Counted from the first letter of the stretch, positions 28,638 through 36,754 are shown. The stretch is 64,000 nt of DNA from Clostridia bacterium (GCA_017510825.1 JAFWMA010000019.1:1-64000), one strand, 5' to 3'. The notes: generated by a model from the sequence alone, not told the origin. Made by a program: numbers and translations.

Positions 28638-28783
28638 TATAAATCCTCCTTTTTCAGTTTTATTTTTAATTTAGAACCTTGAGTATTATGAAAAATAAAT
28701 TTTTGACTTAAATTATACACATAAATCAAACAGACAAAAAGATTAATAATCAAAAGAAGAAAAAATAAATCAAGTAAAGAAAT
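28637..28783 (-). CDS. 48-residue single-helix membrane protein (T4SS block B)
   Basis: A short frame from an ATT codon eight bases after AAGGAG (or from a GTG at 28792 inside that site). It encodes one hydrophobic helix (SLLDLFFLLLIINLFVCLIYVY) and a basic tail rich in Lys. It is the first gene of block B, directly behind its promoter, and its stop overlaps the coupling protein start. No family is recognised. It may be a small subunit of the secretion complex or a regulatory leader peptide. Confidence 0.5.
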   Translation of the reverse strand: MSLLDLFFLLLIINLFVCLIYVYNLSQKFIFHNTQGSKLKIKLKKEDL

Positions 28784-28797
28784 AAAAATCACTCCTT

Positions 28798-28808
28798 CCA
28801 ATAATTGG
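28798..28808. promoter_or_regulatory. palindromic operator-like site before T4SS block B
   Basis: CCAAT-A-ATTGG is an 11-bp perfect palindrome between the -10 box and the ribosome site of block B, a fitting place for a repressor. No regulator is identified. Confidence 0.35.
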
Positions 28809-28809
28809 T

Positions 28810-28838
28810 ATTATACATTATTTTTTTTTATTTGTCTA
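28810..28838 (-). promoter_or_regulatory. promoter of T4SS-like block B
   Basis: On the minus strand TAGACA, 17 bases and a perfect TATAAT. Its -35 box (28833-28838) coincides with the -35 box of the divergent promoter at 28832-28860, so polymerase can occupy only one direction at a time. Confidence 0.75.
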
Positions 28839-28860
28839 TACTTTTTTTAAAAAATATGAT
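28832..28860 (+). promoter_or_regulatory. promoter of the DUF1858 gene
   Basis: TTGTCT, 17 bases and TATGAT. It is divergent from, and overlaps at the -35 with, the promoter of T4SS-like block B. Confidence 0.65.
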
Positions 28861-28907
28861 AAAATATTTAAAATTATTTTTTTTATAAATATAAATAGGA
28901 GGTAAAT

Positions 28908-29099
28908 ATGAAAATAAATAAAGACACTAAAATAGGAGACATTCTTGAGCAAGATCCTAAAAAAGCAGATATACTATTAGAAGCAGGAATGCATTGTGTA
29001 GGTTGCATTGCAGCAACAGGAGAATCTCTTGAAGAAGCATGTATGGTACATGGAATTGATGTAGAAGATGTTTTAGAAGAATTAAATAAAGAACAATAG
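28908..29099 (+). CDS. DUF1858 domain protein
   Basis: 63 residues comprising one DUF1858 domain. It has the family pattern IGDILEQDPKKADILLEAGMHCVGCIAATGESLEEAC, including the two cysteines spaced CVGC that have been proposed to have a redox role, and a final short helix. Such proteins often accompany hydroxylamine reductase or other redox enzymes, but none is next to it here. AGGAGG lies seven bases before ATG. Confidence 0.88.
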   Translation: MKINKDTKIGDILEQDPKKADILLEAGMHCVGCIAATGESLEEACMVHGIDVEDVLEELNKEQ

Positions 29100-29205
29100 A
29101 TGTCATTATAAAAGCTTTAATATAAAAGAATCCGCATTATTTAATGAAATTCAATTTTTTTGGACCAAAGTTTTATATAATAGTAAGAGAAGACTTCCGC
29201 ATTAT
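29100..29205. other. spacer before repeat copy 1
   Basis: It contains the word tccgcattat twice (about 29131 and 29196) and a tttatataatag segment related to the adjacent 149-bp repeat. It is probably a degenerate second piece of the same repeat family. Confidence 0.35.
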
Positions 29206-29354
29206 AGAACAATAGCGGACATTAATAAAATTGAAAAAGCAAATACTCTTTGCAAAGTCCGCGTTTAATTGTTCGTCGCGCTAAATTTTATAAAATAAAA
29301 TTTAGTAGCATTATAATTTTATATAATAGGAAAGTAGAACTTTCCTATTATATA
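29206..29354 (+). repeat. 149-bp interspersed repeat, copy 1
   Basis: It starts agaacaatagcggac and ends in a 35-base palindrome with 15-bp arms (tatataataggaaag) and loop tagaa. Internally gcggac and gtccgc can pair around a gcaaa/tttgc hairpin, and aaattttat faces ataaaattt. The same length and order recur at 56431-56579 (inverted) and 63702-63850. It lies between the DUF1858 gene and the convergent SDR gene, just before their shared terminator. Confidence 0.85.
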
Positions 29355-29414
29355 AAAAAAGAGTGTTATTGAAGGAGTCTACAAAAGGAGACAATTTCTA
29401 TAACACTCTTTTTA
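29355..29414. terminator. bidirectional terminator between the DUF1858 and SDR genes
   Basis: aaaagagtgttat pairs with ataacactctttt (13 bp). The loop itself holds a small gtct/agac hairpin, and T tracts follow on both strands. Confidence 0.75.
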
Positions 29415-29438
29415 GTTGGAAAAACTTTTAACAAACTT

Positions 29439-30170
29439 TTATATGTTCCAACCACCGTTTACTTGAATTATTTGACCTGTAATATAAGAAGAATTATATA
29501 AATCAATTACAGATTTAGCTACATCAAAAACAGAGCCTATTCTTCCTAATGGAATATCATTAATAATATTTTTTTTATCATCCTCACTTAAGTGTTTGTT
29601 CATTTGAGTATTTATTATTCCAGGAGCTATACTATTTACTCTAATATTTGAAGGACCTAATTCTTTAGCAAGTGATTTAGTCAATCCATCTAAACCAGCT
29701 TTACTAATTGAATAAGCAACTTCACAAGAGGAACCAATTACCCCCCATATAGACGAAACATTTATTATAAGACCACTTTTTTGAAATACCATTAATTTTG
29801 ATACTTCTCTTGAAGCATAAAAAGCAGAAAACAAATTTGTTTTCATTATTTTTTCAAAATCTGAATCAGTAGTATTATCAATCGTTTTAATTAAATCTAT
29901 GCCTGCATTGTTTACCAATAAATCAACCTTTCCAAACTTTTTAATTGCAAAATCAACAAGATTCTTAACTTCATTACTGTTAGAAACATCAGCTTTAAAA
30001 ATACTAACATTCTTATTACCCCTAGCAATACTTATAGCCTCTTTTTCAGAATGAAAATAATTTAATATAACATTAAAATTACTATTAGATAAAGCTTTAA
30101 CAATTTCTGCACCAATACCTTGAGAACCGCCTGTAACAACAGCTACAGGAAGATTATTATTAATATTCAT
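29439..30170 (-). CDS. SDR-family oxidoreductase (FabG-like)
   Basis: About 243 residues. It is a classical short-chain dehydrogenase: nucleotide-binding TGGSQGIG near the N-terminus, NNAG near 90, the catalytic Ser in INVSSIWG, YSISK with the catalytic Tyr and Lys near 153-157, and IAPGIINTQM. It resembles 3-oxoacyl-ACP reductase but lies alone, away from other fatty-acid genes, so the substrate is uncertain. ATG at 30170 is six bases after AAGGGG; the ATG two codons earlier overlaps that site. Confidence 0.85.
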   Translation of the reverse strand: MNINNNLPVAVVTGGSQGIGAEIVKALSNSNFNVILNYFHSEKEAISIARGNKNVSIFKADVSNSNEVKNLVDFAIKKFGKVDLLVNNAGIDLIKTIDNTTDSDFEKIMKTNLFSAFYASREVSKLMVFQKSGLIINVSSIWGVIGSSCEVAYSISKAGLDGLTKSLAKELGPSNIRVNSIAPGIINTQMNKHLSEDDKKNIINDIPLGRIGSVFDVAKSVIDLYNSSYITGQIIQVNGGWNI

Positions 30171-30248
30171 ATCCATCCCCTTAAATAATTATTAAAAATA
30201 TTATAAATTATTTTAAATATTATGTCAAATGAAAGAGATGTAATTGTA

Positions 30249-30277
30249 TTGATTAATATTTATAAAAATGATATAAT
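30249..30277 (+). promoter_or_regulatory. promoter of the CmpB-like membrane protein gene
   Basis: TTGATT, 17 bases and TATAAT lie 57 bp upstream of the start at 30335. Confidence 0.7.
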
Positions 30278-30334
30278 ATAAAATATTACATAAAGATTGA
30301 CATAATAATAGATAGTAACAAAAAGGGGTTATAA

Positions 30335-31135
30335 ATGAAAGAAAAAAAACACGAAAAAAAAATCACTATTTGTGGTTATAGCCTATATTATATTTTTGGA
30401 TATTTTAGTATTTATAGTATAATAGGATGTATTTTAGAAACTCTATTTGGAGCAATAACAACTGGAGTAATAGAAAGCCGACAAAGTTTTATGTACGGAC
30501 CATTTTGTGCCATATATGGAATTGGAGCTATTGTAATGCTATTACCCTTAAAATATGTCAAAAAGCACTTTGTTACATTATTTACAGGAGGAGCCTTAGT
30601 AGGGTCAATAGTTGAATTTGCAGTAAGCTTTTTTGGAGAAATGATATACCATGTCAAGTGGTGGGACTATTCAGATATGCCATTAAACATTGATGGAAGA
30701 ATATGCATTTACTTTTCAGTAATCTGGGGATTACTTGCAGTAATATTCATGCAGTACATACATCCTAGCGTAGAAAAAATAGTAATGAAACTAATAAAGA
30801 ACATTCCGAAAAATTATTTGAAAATTACAATCATAGCATTATTTATATTTCAATTTGTAGATTTTTGGGTTTCTACATTAGCAGTAGAAATGTTTACTTC
30901 AAGAAAAATACATGAACTTGACTTAGACGTTCCCGATAGAAAAAGCATAGAACAAAAATATGAGTTTTTATATAGTAATGATTTAATAGTATATTTGTCA
31001 AAAACTATTTTTAACGATGATAATATGCTAAAAGCTTTTCCAAATTTAAAGTTAGAATTTAATAATGGAAATGTAAAGTATTTTAGAGAGTTTATGCCAG
31101 AAGTTACACCGTACATATTAAAACTAAAAGACTAA
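30335..31135 (+). CDS. putative ABC-transporter type IV membrane protein (CmpB family)
   Basis: 266 residues with about five membrane helices. It matches the ABC_trans_CmpB family through YSIIGCILETLFG, SFMYGPFCAIYGIGAIVML, GGALVGSIVEF, the WWDYSDMPLNIDGRICIYFSVIWG signature (near 105-130) and the following FMQYIHP. The family is widespread in Firmicutes and has no firm function. The C-terminal 70 residues are soluble. AAAAGGGG lies before ATG. Confidence 0.85.
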   Translation: MKEKKHEKKITICGYSLYYIFGYFSIYSIIGCILETLFGAITTGVIESRQSFMYGPFCAIYGIGAIVMLLPLKYVKKHFVTLFTGGALVGSIVEFAVSFFGEMIYHVKWWDYSDMPLNIDGRICIYFSVIWGLLAVIFMQYIHPSVEKIVMKLIKNIPKNYLKITIIALFIFQFVDFWVSTLAVEMFTSRKIHELDLDVPDRKSIEQKYEFLYSNDLIVYLSKTIFNDDNMLKAFPNLKLEFNNGNVKYFREFMPEVTPYILKLKD

Positions 31136-31194
31136 TAAACAAAATAAAAAAGCCGGGAAACATTAGTAACTCAACGTTTGACGACCTTTTATAA

Positions 31195-31270
<76 letters not shown>

Positions 31271-31281
31271 AAATAATATAT

Positions 31282-31356
31282 TGGTGACCCCTACGGGAAT
31301 CGAACCCATGTCTCCGCCGTGAAAGGGCGATGTCTTAACCGCTTGACCAAGGGGCC
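31282..31356 (-). tRNA. tRNA-Glu (TTC)
   Basis: Anticodon loop CTTTCAC; T loop GGTTCGATTCC; CCA is encoded. It is the middle tRNA of the cluster. Confidence 0.96.
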
Positions 31357-31368
31357 AGTTTTATTGAA

Positions 31369-31444
31369 TGGTGAGCCATCGGGGAATCGAACCCCGGACA
31401 ACTTGATTAAAAGTCAAGTGCTCTACCAACTGAGCTAATGACTC
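31369..31444 (-). tRNA. tRNA-Lys (TTT)
   Basis: Anticodon loop CTTTTAA; acceptor arm GAGTCAT/ATGGCTC with one G-U pair; CCA is encoded. It is the first tRNA of the cluster. Confidence 0.96.
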
Positions 31445-31465
31445 ATATATGCGAACACAACAATT

Positions 31466-31494
31466 ATTTTACTACAAAAACGAATAAAAGTCAA
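31466..31494 (-). promoter_or_regulatory. tRNA Lys-Glu-Thr promoter
   Basis: On the minus strand TTGACT, 17 bases and TAAAAT lie 22 bp before tRNA-Lys. Confidence 0.8.
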
Positions 31495-31527
31495 TGATTT
31501 TGTAAATAAAAATATAAATTTTTACAA

Positions 31528-31557
31528 AAATAAAAAACTCCATATAAATGGAGTTTT
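31528..31557 (-). terminator. terminator of the carbohydrate-binding protein gene
   Basis: aaaactccat pairs with atggagtttt around ataa, and on the minus strand it is followed by T residues. Confidence 0.8.
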
Positions 31558-31572
31558 AAATAATATAAATCA

Positions 31573-32037
31573 CTAATCTTCTATTGCTCTTTTTTTTGTA
31601 TAATTTCCAGAAATAATTTTAGGAACAAATTTAATAATTTTATAAACAGCAAGTTTTATTTTTTTGCTCCATAAGTACGTCTTCTTTAACTTTCTAGGAG
31701 AAGTTACAGTACTTTCTTCAACAACAGTCAAAGCAACTGTTGCAGGTTCTATATTAAATGTATAATTTGCATTTTCATTATTATCCCACTCATTGTTTGA
31801 TGTTCTAAAACATAAATTAAGAGAATCAGTAGAAATCAAATCAATTTCAGCTTGAAATCCTAATTCGGTTTTTTTCATTTCAATTTCATTAGTATTATGC
31901 CAATCTTCACCAAAACCATAGTGTACAAAAACTTTACCATAATCACTTTGATAAAGTTTTCCTGTATACGATATTTTAACAGTAGAATTCTCCACTAATT
32001 TATCAGTATTAAAAAAAATATTTTTAACTAATTCCAT
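31573..32037 (-). CDS. stand-alone starch-binding-type (CBM25/53-like) domain protein
   Basis: 154 residues. The first 100 form a beta-sandwich carbohydrate-binding pattern: YTGKLYQSDYGKVFVHYGFGEDW, followed by TELGFQAEIDL and LNLCFRTSNNEWDNNENANYTF. This is typical of the starch-binding CBM25/53 families. The rest is a Lys-rich tail with a short hydrophobic stretch. There is no signal peptide and no catalytic domain, so it is probably cytoplasmic and may bind glycogen. ATG follows an AGTTTG context with a weak ribosome site. Confidence 0.72.
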   Translation of the reverse strand: MELVKNIFFNTDKLVENSTVKISYTGKLYQSDYGKVFVHYGFGEDWHNTNEIEMKKTELGFQAEIDLISTDSLNLCFRTSNNEWDNNENANYTFNIEPATVALTVVEESTVTSPRKLKKTYLWSKKIKLAVYKIIKFVPKIISGNYTKKRAIED

Positions 32038-32142
32038 AACAAACTCCCAAATTTTATCCTAAAACAATTATACTAGCTAAAAAAATATTTTTCAATAGAA
32101 TCATGAAAATGTAATAAAAATGTAAAAAATGTAATAAAAATG

Positions 32143-32745
32143 TTAAAATTCTACAATTTCTGTCATATTACTATTATTTTTTCCCAAAATTTTTCCAAGA
32201 ATGTAAAACTCAGAGCTTTTAGTTACAACTATATCACTGATTTCATCGTTTTCAGCTCTTAAAACTATATCCTTTTTTCTAATAATGAATTTTCTGATCA
32301 AAAGCTTATTGTTAAACTGAAACAAACCGAAGTCTTTATTATTTAAAGGAGCATTTAATTCAATATAAACAAAATCAGTTCCATCAATTTTGGGTGCCAT
32401 TGAACTATCAAATGACCTCATAATAAAAGAAGCTTTTCCAATACTTTTGGGACAGACAGAATAACCAATAATAGAATTAACAATTGGAATAGAATTATAA
32501 TTAATATGGTCAACAATAGAATAATCTCTTTGTTCATCAGTTAAATTTCTATCATATGTATATAATAAAGGCTGGACAGGGACATCAAGACCATCACAAA
32601 TTACTTTTAAAGTTTTGTAACTAGGATTCCTATCTTCTTTTTCAATATGTGTTAAATGTCCAATATTAACTCCAGTTGATTTTGCTAGTTCTGTTTTAGT
32701 AAGTTTTTTATCAGTTCTTATTTTTGCAAGTAAATTACCTATCAT
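32143..32745 (-). CDS. XRE-family repressor with LexA-like S24 domain
   Basis: 200 residues. An N-terminal helix-turn-helix (about 1-60, TKTELAKSTGVNIGHLTHIEK) is joined to a C-terminal S24/LexA-type domain with RSFDSSMAPKIDGTDFVYIE (Ser nucleophile) and LLIRKFI (catalytic Lys). This is the architecture of phage-type repressors that self-cleave on DNA damage. No other phage gene lies near. AGGAGG lies five bases before ATG. The target may be its own or a neighbouring promoter. Confidence 0.85.
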   Translation of the reverse strand: MIGNLLAKIRTDKKLTKTELAKSTGVNIGHLTHIEKEDRNPSYKTLKVICDGLDVPVQPLLYTYDRNLTDEQRDYSIVDHINYNSIPIVNSIIGYSVCPKSIGKASFIMRSFDSSMAPKIDGTDFVYIELNAPLNNKDFGLFQFNNKLLIRKFIIRKKDIVLRAENDEISDIVVTKSSEFYILGKILGKNNSNMTEIVEF

Positions 32746-32914
32746 ACAAACCTCCTGCTAATTAATAATTATACAAATTATTATATTAAAATAATAAAAA
32801 AAAGTCCAGCAAAAAACAAATAAATATCAAAGATTATTTAAAACTATTGAAAAAAAGGCAAAAAACTGATATATTAGAGTATATAAAAAACAAAAAGGGA
32901 GAGTAGTATTATTT

Positions 32915-34441
32915 ATGGCAAAAGGAAAAAGATATGATGGTCAGCCAAAACTAAACATAAAGAAAGTAATTGCAACAGCATTAATTTTTGCATTTATAGT
33001 AATGTTGATTGTATTGGCTATAATACTTTCTAAAGATAAAGATAAAAAAACCGAAGAAAAAAATGTTGCATTAACATATAAAACAGTCTATACAAATGGA
33101 AAATGGGGAGTTATTAATTCAAAGGGAGAAAGTGTAATAAGTCCAACATATAATGATATGATAATAATTCCAGACGAAGCAAAGAATTTATTTATATGCC
33201 AAGAGAATGTGGATACTGACACAGAAAAATATAATTCAATAGCAATTAATGATAAATCTGAAAAACAATTTACAGCATATGAAAATATTGAATCAATTGA
33301 GAATATAGATAAAGACGGAAAACTATTTTTCTTTGATAACACACTTAAAGTATCAAAAAATGGTAAATATGGATTAATTAATTTCAACGGTAAAGAACTA
33401 CTTGCAACTGAATATGAAACAATAGAACCAATTAAATTCTTAAAAAACAGTTTAATAACAACAAAAGACGGAAAAAAAGGATTAGTTGACAATAGTGGAA
33501 ATGTTATTATAGAGAATAAATTTGAAGAAATTGAAGCATTAACAGATAAATATGAAAACGGATACATTGTAAAAGATAATAACGGAAAATATGGAGTAAT
33601 AAATTACAATAAAAAACAAATTTTAGAATGTAAATATAATGAAATAAAACATGTTGCAGGAAATGATAAGTATGTTGTAACTGAAGATAATAATTTAAAT
33701 TTAATTGATGCAGATGGAAATATCTTATTAATAAATAAATTTGAAGATGTTATAAGTATCGATAATGAAAACTTGATAATAAAAAAAGGAAATAGTTATG
33801 GTGTTATGAACACGGGCGGAGAAATTAAAATAGATACAGAATACGAAAGTTTAAAATACTTATTTGATGGCAATTATATAGCTGAAAAAGACAGCAAATA
33901 TGGAATTATAGATATAAATAACAAAGAAATAATAGATTTTCAATATAACGACATTGATTATATGAGTGAAGAAGGATTCATTGAAGCAGAAGATGATGAA
34001 GGAAAGACTAATATTTTGAACAATCAATTTGAAATAAAATGCAAAGGAATTGTTTCAGAAATCAATTCAAAATATGACTACATCAAACTAAGAGAAAATG
34101 GAGAATATAAGTATTATAACTTTAAATTAGAACAAAAAAACCCACAAGACATTTTTCCAGCTAATACTCTATACTTATCTAAAGAAAATGGAAAATACGG
34201 TTTTGTCAACAAAAAAGGAATAGTAATTGTAAACTACATTTTTGACGATGCTACTGAACAAAATGATTATGGATATGCAGCTGTAAAAAAAGACGGAAAA
34301 TGGGGAGCTATTGACTCAAAAGGAGAAATAGTTACAGAACCAAAATACAAATTAGACTTAAATCCTTTGATAAGCTTTATAGGAAGATGGCATATAGCAC
34401 CAGATTTAAATGCAAATTATTATACAGACATAGATGAATAA
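32915..34441 (+). CDS. membrane-anchored WG-repeat protein
   Basis: 508 residues. A basic cytoplasmic start is followed by one membrane helix (about 14-38) and a long extracellular region with at least eight WG-type repeats (GKWGVINSKGE, GKYGLINFNGK, GKKGLVDNSGN, GKYGVINYNKK, NSYGVMNTGGE, SKYGIIDINNK, GKYGFVNKKGI, GKWGAIDSKGE). WG repeats form beta modules of unclear function, probably for binding. It is likely co-transcribed with the next two genes. Confidence 0.85.
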   Translation: MAKGKRYDGQPKLNIKKVIATALIFAFIVMLIVLAIILSKDKDKKTEEKNVALTYKTVYTNGKWGVINSKGESVISPTYNDMIIIPDEAKNLFICQENVDTDTEKYNSIAINDKSEKQFTAYENIESIENIDKDGKLFFFDNTLKVSKNGKYGLINFNGKELLATEYETIEPIKFLKNSLITTKDGKKGLVDNSGNVIIENKFEEIEALTDKYENGYIVKDNNGKYGVINYNKKQILECKYNEIKHVAGNDKYVVTEDNNLNLIDADGNILLINKFEDVISIDNENLIIKKGNSYGVMNTGGEIKIDTEYESLKYLFDGNYIAEKDSKYGIIDINNKEIIDFQYNDIDYMSEEGFIEAEDDEGKTNILNNQFEIKCKGIVSEINSKYDYIKLRENGEYKYYNFKLEQKNPQDIFPANTLYLSKENGKYGFVNKKGIVIVNYIFDDATEQNDYGYAAVKKDGKWGAIDSKGEIVTEPKYKLDLNPLISFIGRWHIAPDLNANYYTDIDE

Positions 34442-34459
34442 AAAAACGGAGGGATAAAA

Positions 34460-35257
34460 ATGGAGAAAAATATTTATCCATATTTGATAGAAGAACAGAA
34501 AATAAAAAAATACTATGAACTATTGCTAAACAATAATTACAAATTAAAGATTTTTGATAAAAAAAAGAATAAAGAAATATACAATTTATTTTTACCTAAA
34601 ATAAGAAATCTATTATTCTGGACATTTAACTTAAACTCAACAAATAAAAAAAATAGCAAAGAAGAATTTAATAATACCCAAAATGAATTAAAATCAACAA
34701 TATGCGGAAACTATTATTGCAATGTATTTGAAAAAAAAGATACTACAATAATATGTTTCAATAATGGGATATGTTTTGGAATAGGGAATAATGAAAAAGA
34801 AATAAAAAAAGCAAAAAGATACCAAAAAAATCTAAACATGGCAGAAATTAACATAAGAGAAGAGGAGAAGTATACTATAATAGAGAAAAAGACAGAAAAT
34901 GAAGCAATAACATACTTATATATATTAGAACTTTACAAAATGATATTTCTCAACAAAACACAAAAAGATATAGCAGATCCAAACAAATTTAATAAGGCTA
35001 GAATAAAATTTGTAAAATTTTCAGAACAAATATATAACATAAAAATAACAGATAATACAGAAGCAAACGAAAAAATAAATGAATGGGATAAAGAATTTGA
35101 ACTAGATAATATATATATAAAGATCGACAATTCTTTCGACCTATTATATAAAAATAATAGAATAAATGAAAATATTAAATTAAAAATTATTTGTATAATA
35201 ATGTGTGCAATTACAACAATAGTAGGAATAATAAACCTTTGCATTACAATATCATAA
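34460..35257 (+). CDS. unrecognised protein with C-terminal membrane anchor
   Basis: 265 residues; I do not recognise the family. It is charged and mostly soluble, with one hydrophobic helix at the extreme C-terminus (LKIICIIMCAITTIVGIINLCITI), suggesting a tail-anchored protein. It lies 19 bp after the WG-repeat gene and 20 bp before acpS, so it is in the same operon, with an ACGGAGGG ribosome site. Confidence 0.6.
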   Translation: MEKNIYPYLIEEQKIKKYYELLLNNNYKLKIFDKKKNKEIYNLFLPKIRNLLFWTFNLNSTNKKNSKEEFNNTQNELKSTICGNYYCNVFEKKDTTIICFNNGICFGIGNNEKEIKKAKRYQKNLNMAEINIREEEKYTIIEKKTENEAITYLYILELYKMIFLNKTQKDIADPNKFNKARIKFVKFSEQIYNIKITDNTEANEKINEWDKEFELDNIYIKIDNSFDLLYKNNRINENIKLKIICIIMCAITTIVGIINLCITIS

Positions 35258-35276
35258 AAAGAAAGGGAGAATTATT

Positions 35277-35645
35277 ATGAAAACATATGTTGGAACAGAT
35301 ATAATAGAAGTTGACAGAATTGAAAAATCATTAAATGATAAAAACTTTTGTTTAAAAGTTTACACAGATAAAGAGATAAAATACTGCGAAGGTAAAAGTG
35401 AAAAAACAAGATATCAGCACTATGCTGCTAGATTTGCAGGAAAAGAGGCAGTATATAAGGCAATATCAAAATTTTTAAAAAATAAATATGATATAGGATG
35501 GAAAAACATAGAAATAGTAAACAATGAAAACGGTAGACCAATTGTAAATATAATTGGAGCAGAATTACAAAAAATAGAAATTGACATTAGCTTATCACAT
35601 ATTGAAAAATATGCGATAGCTACAGCAATAGTAACTATTGTATAA
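35277..35645 (+). CDS. acpS: holo-[acyl-carrier-protein] synthase
   Basis: 122 residues. It transfers 4'-phosphopantetheine from CoA to acyl carrier protein. GTDIIEVDRI at the N-terminus with the metal-binding Asp, and RFAGKEAVYKAI near 58-69 with the catalytic Glu and Lys, are diagnostic. LSHIEKYAIATAIV closes the fold. A small hairpin (aagtgga/tccactt, 35651-35674) follows. Confidence 0.95.
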   Translation: MKTYVGTDIIEVDRIEKSLNDKNFCLKVYTDKEIKYCEGKSEKTRYQHYAARFAGKEAVYKAISKFLKNKYDIGWKNIEIVNNENGRPIVNIIGAELQKIEIDISLSHIEKYAIATAIVTIV

Positions 35646-35698
35646 ATTAAAAAGTGGAGCAATATTGTTCCACTTATATTTTAGGAGATGATAAAAAA

Positions 35699-36478
35699 AT
35701 GGAATACTTTGATGCACATGCACACTATGATGATAATAAATTTGATGAAGACAGAGAACAAGTGCTAACCGAATCATATAAACAAGGAATAACAGCGATA
35801 GTATCAGCTGGATACAATTTGCAAGGAACAAAAGCAGGAATAGAGTTAGCAAAAAAATATTCATTCATATACACCACAGTAGGAATATCACCAAATGATC
35901 TTACGGATAATTGGGAAAATGATATTAAGGAAATAGAAAAAATATTATTAAAAGAGAAAAATAATAAAAAGATTTTAGCTATAGGAGAAATAGGGTTAGA
36001 CTATCACTATAATACAGATAAAGAAAAACAAAAAAAAGCATTCAAAAAACAAATTGAAATAGCAAACAGAAACCAACTTCCAATAGTAATACATACAAGA
36101 AACGCTATAATGGACACACTAACAACACTAAAGGAAAATCCCGCAAATAAAAAAGGAATATTTCACTGTTGTCCACATAATAGAGAATTAGTAAAAGAAG
36201 CAATAAAACTAGGGTATTACATTTCATTTGGAGGAACAGTTACATTTAAAAACTCAAAAAATGCTGAAGAAATAGTAAAAATGGTACCAATAGACAAATT
36301 TGTAATAGAAACAGACTGCCCATACTTATCACCAGAACCTGTTAGAGGAACACGAAACGATTCAAGAAATTTAAAGTATATAGTAAAAAAAATAGCACAG
36401 TTTAAGGGTGTGAAAGAACAAGAAATAGCAAAACAATCATATAAAAATGCAGAAAAAGTCTATGAAATAATTAAATAA
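35699..36478 (+). CDS. tatD: TatD-family metal-dependent DNase
   Basis: 259 residues. It is a TIM-barrel hydrolase of the TatD/YcfH type, linked to DNA 3'-5' exonuclease and repair. The metal site DAHAHYDD, the GEIGLDYH motif, IVIHTRNA, FHCC and ETDCPYLSPEPVRGTRN are all present. ATG at 35699 (11 bases after AGGAG) matches the family start; the longer frame would begin in the hairpin after acpS. Confidence 0.92.
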   Translation: MEYFDAHAHYDDNKFDEDREQVLTESYKQGITAIVSAGYNLQGTKAGIELAKKYSFIYTTVGISPNDLTDNWENDIKEIEKILLKEKNNKKILAIGEIGLDYHYNTDKEKQKKAFKKQIEIANRNQLPIVIHTRNAIMDTLTTLKENPANKKGIFHCCPHNRELVKEAIKLGYYISFGGTVTFKNSKNAEEIVKMVPIDKFVIETDCPYLSPEPVRGTRNDSRNLKYIVKKIAQFKGVKEQEIAKQSYKNAEKVYEIIK

Positions 36479-36519
36479 TAAAAATAGTAGCTAAGTTTTA
36501 TAAAATTCTATCAAACTAC

Positions 36520-36548
36520 TTGATAAAAGAAATCAAATATTATATAAT
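36520..36548 (+). promoter_or_regulatory. SRP RNA promoter
   Basis: TTGATA, 17 bases and TATAAT. The predicted start at about 36555 coincides with the 5' base of the SRP RNA outer stem. Confidence 0.8.
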
Positions 36549-36554
36549 GTGTAA

Positions 36555-36690
36555 AGGTACTTGAAAGTTTCTTTGTTTTAGGATATTTTCAATAAAAGCC
36601 TATGAATCTTGTCAGGTCCGGAAGGAAGCAGCAATAAGTAGATACTTTTATGTGGGAATATCCTAAAACAAGGAAACTATAAGTACTTTT
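36555..36690 (+). ncRNA. ffs: signal recognition particle RNA (small bacterial type)
   Basis: It has the conserved Ffh-binding core GTCAGGTCCGGAAGGAAGCA (36610-36629) with the tetraloop-type domain. The long outer stem is formed by gtttctttgttttaggatat and its complement atatcctaaaacaaggaaac. The last pairs gtact/agtac run into seven T residues, acting as terminator. It lies just before dnaX, a common Firmicutes position. No Alu domain is present. Confidence 0.95.
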
Positions 36691-36754
36691 TTTATAAGAA
36701 AAGGAGTATAATCAAGTTTTAGAAAACTTTACTTAACTAAAGGAGGTATGACAC

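Noticed and set aside
16345-28838. A complete integrative conjugative element
   Set aside because: No relaxase, integrase, excisionase or flanking direct repeats were found, and core genes gyrA, dnaC and dnaD lie inside.
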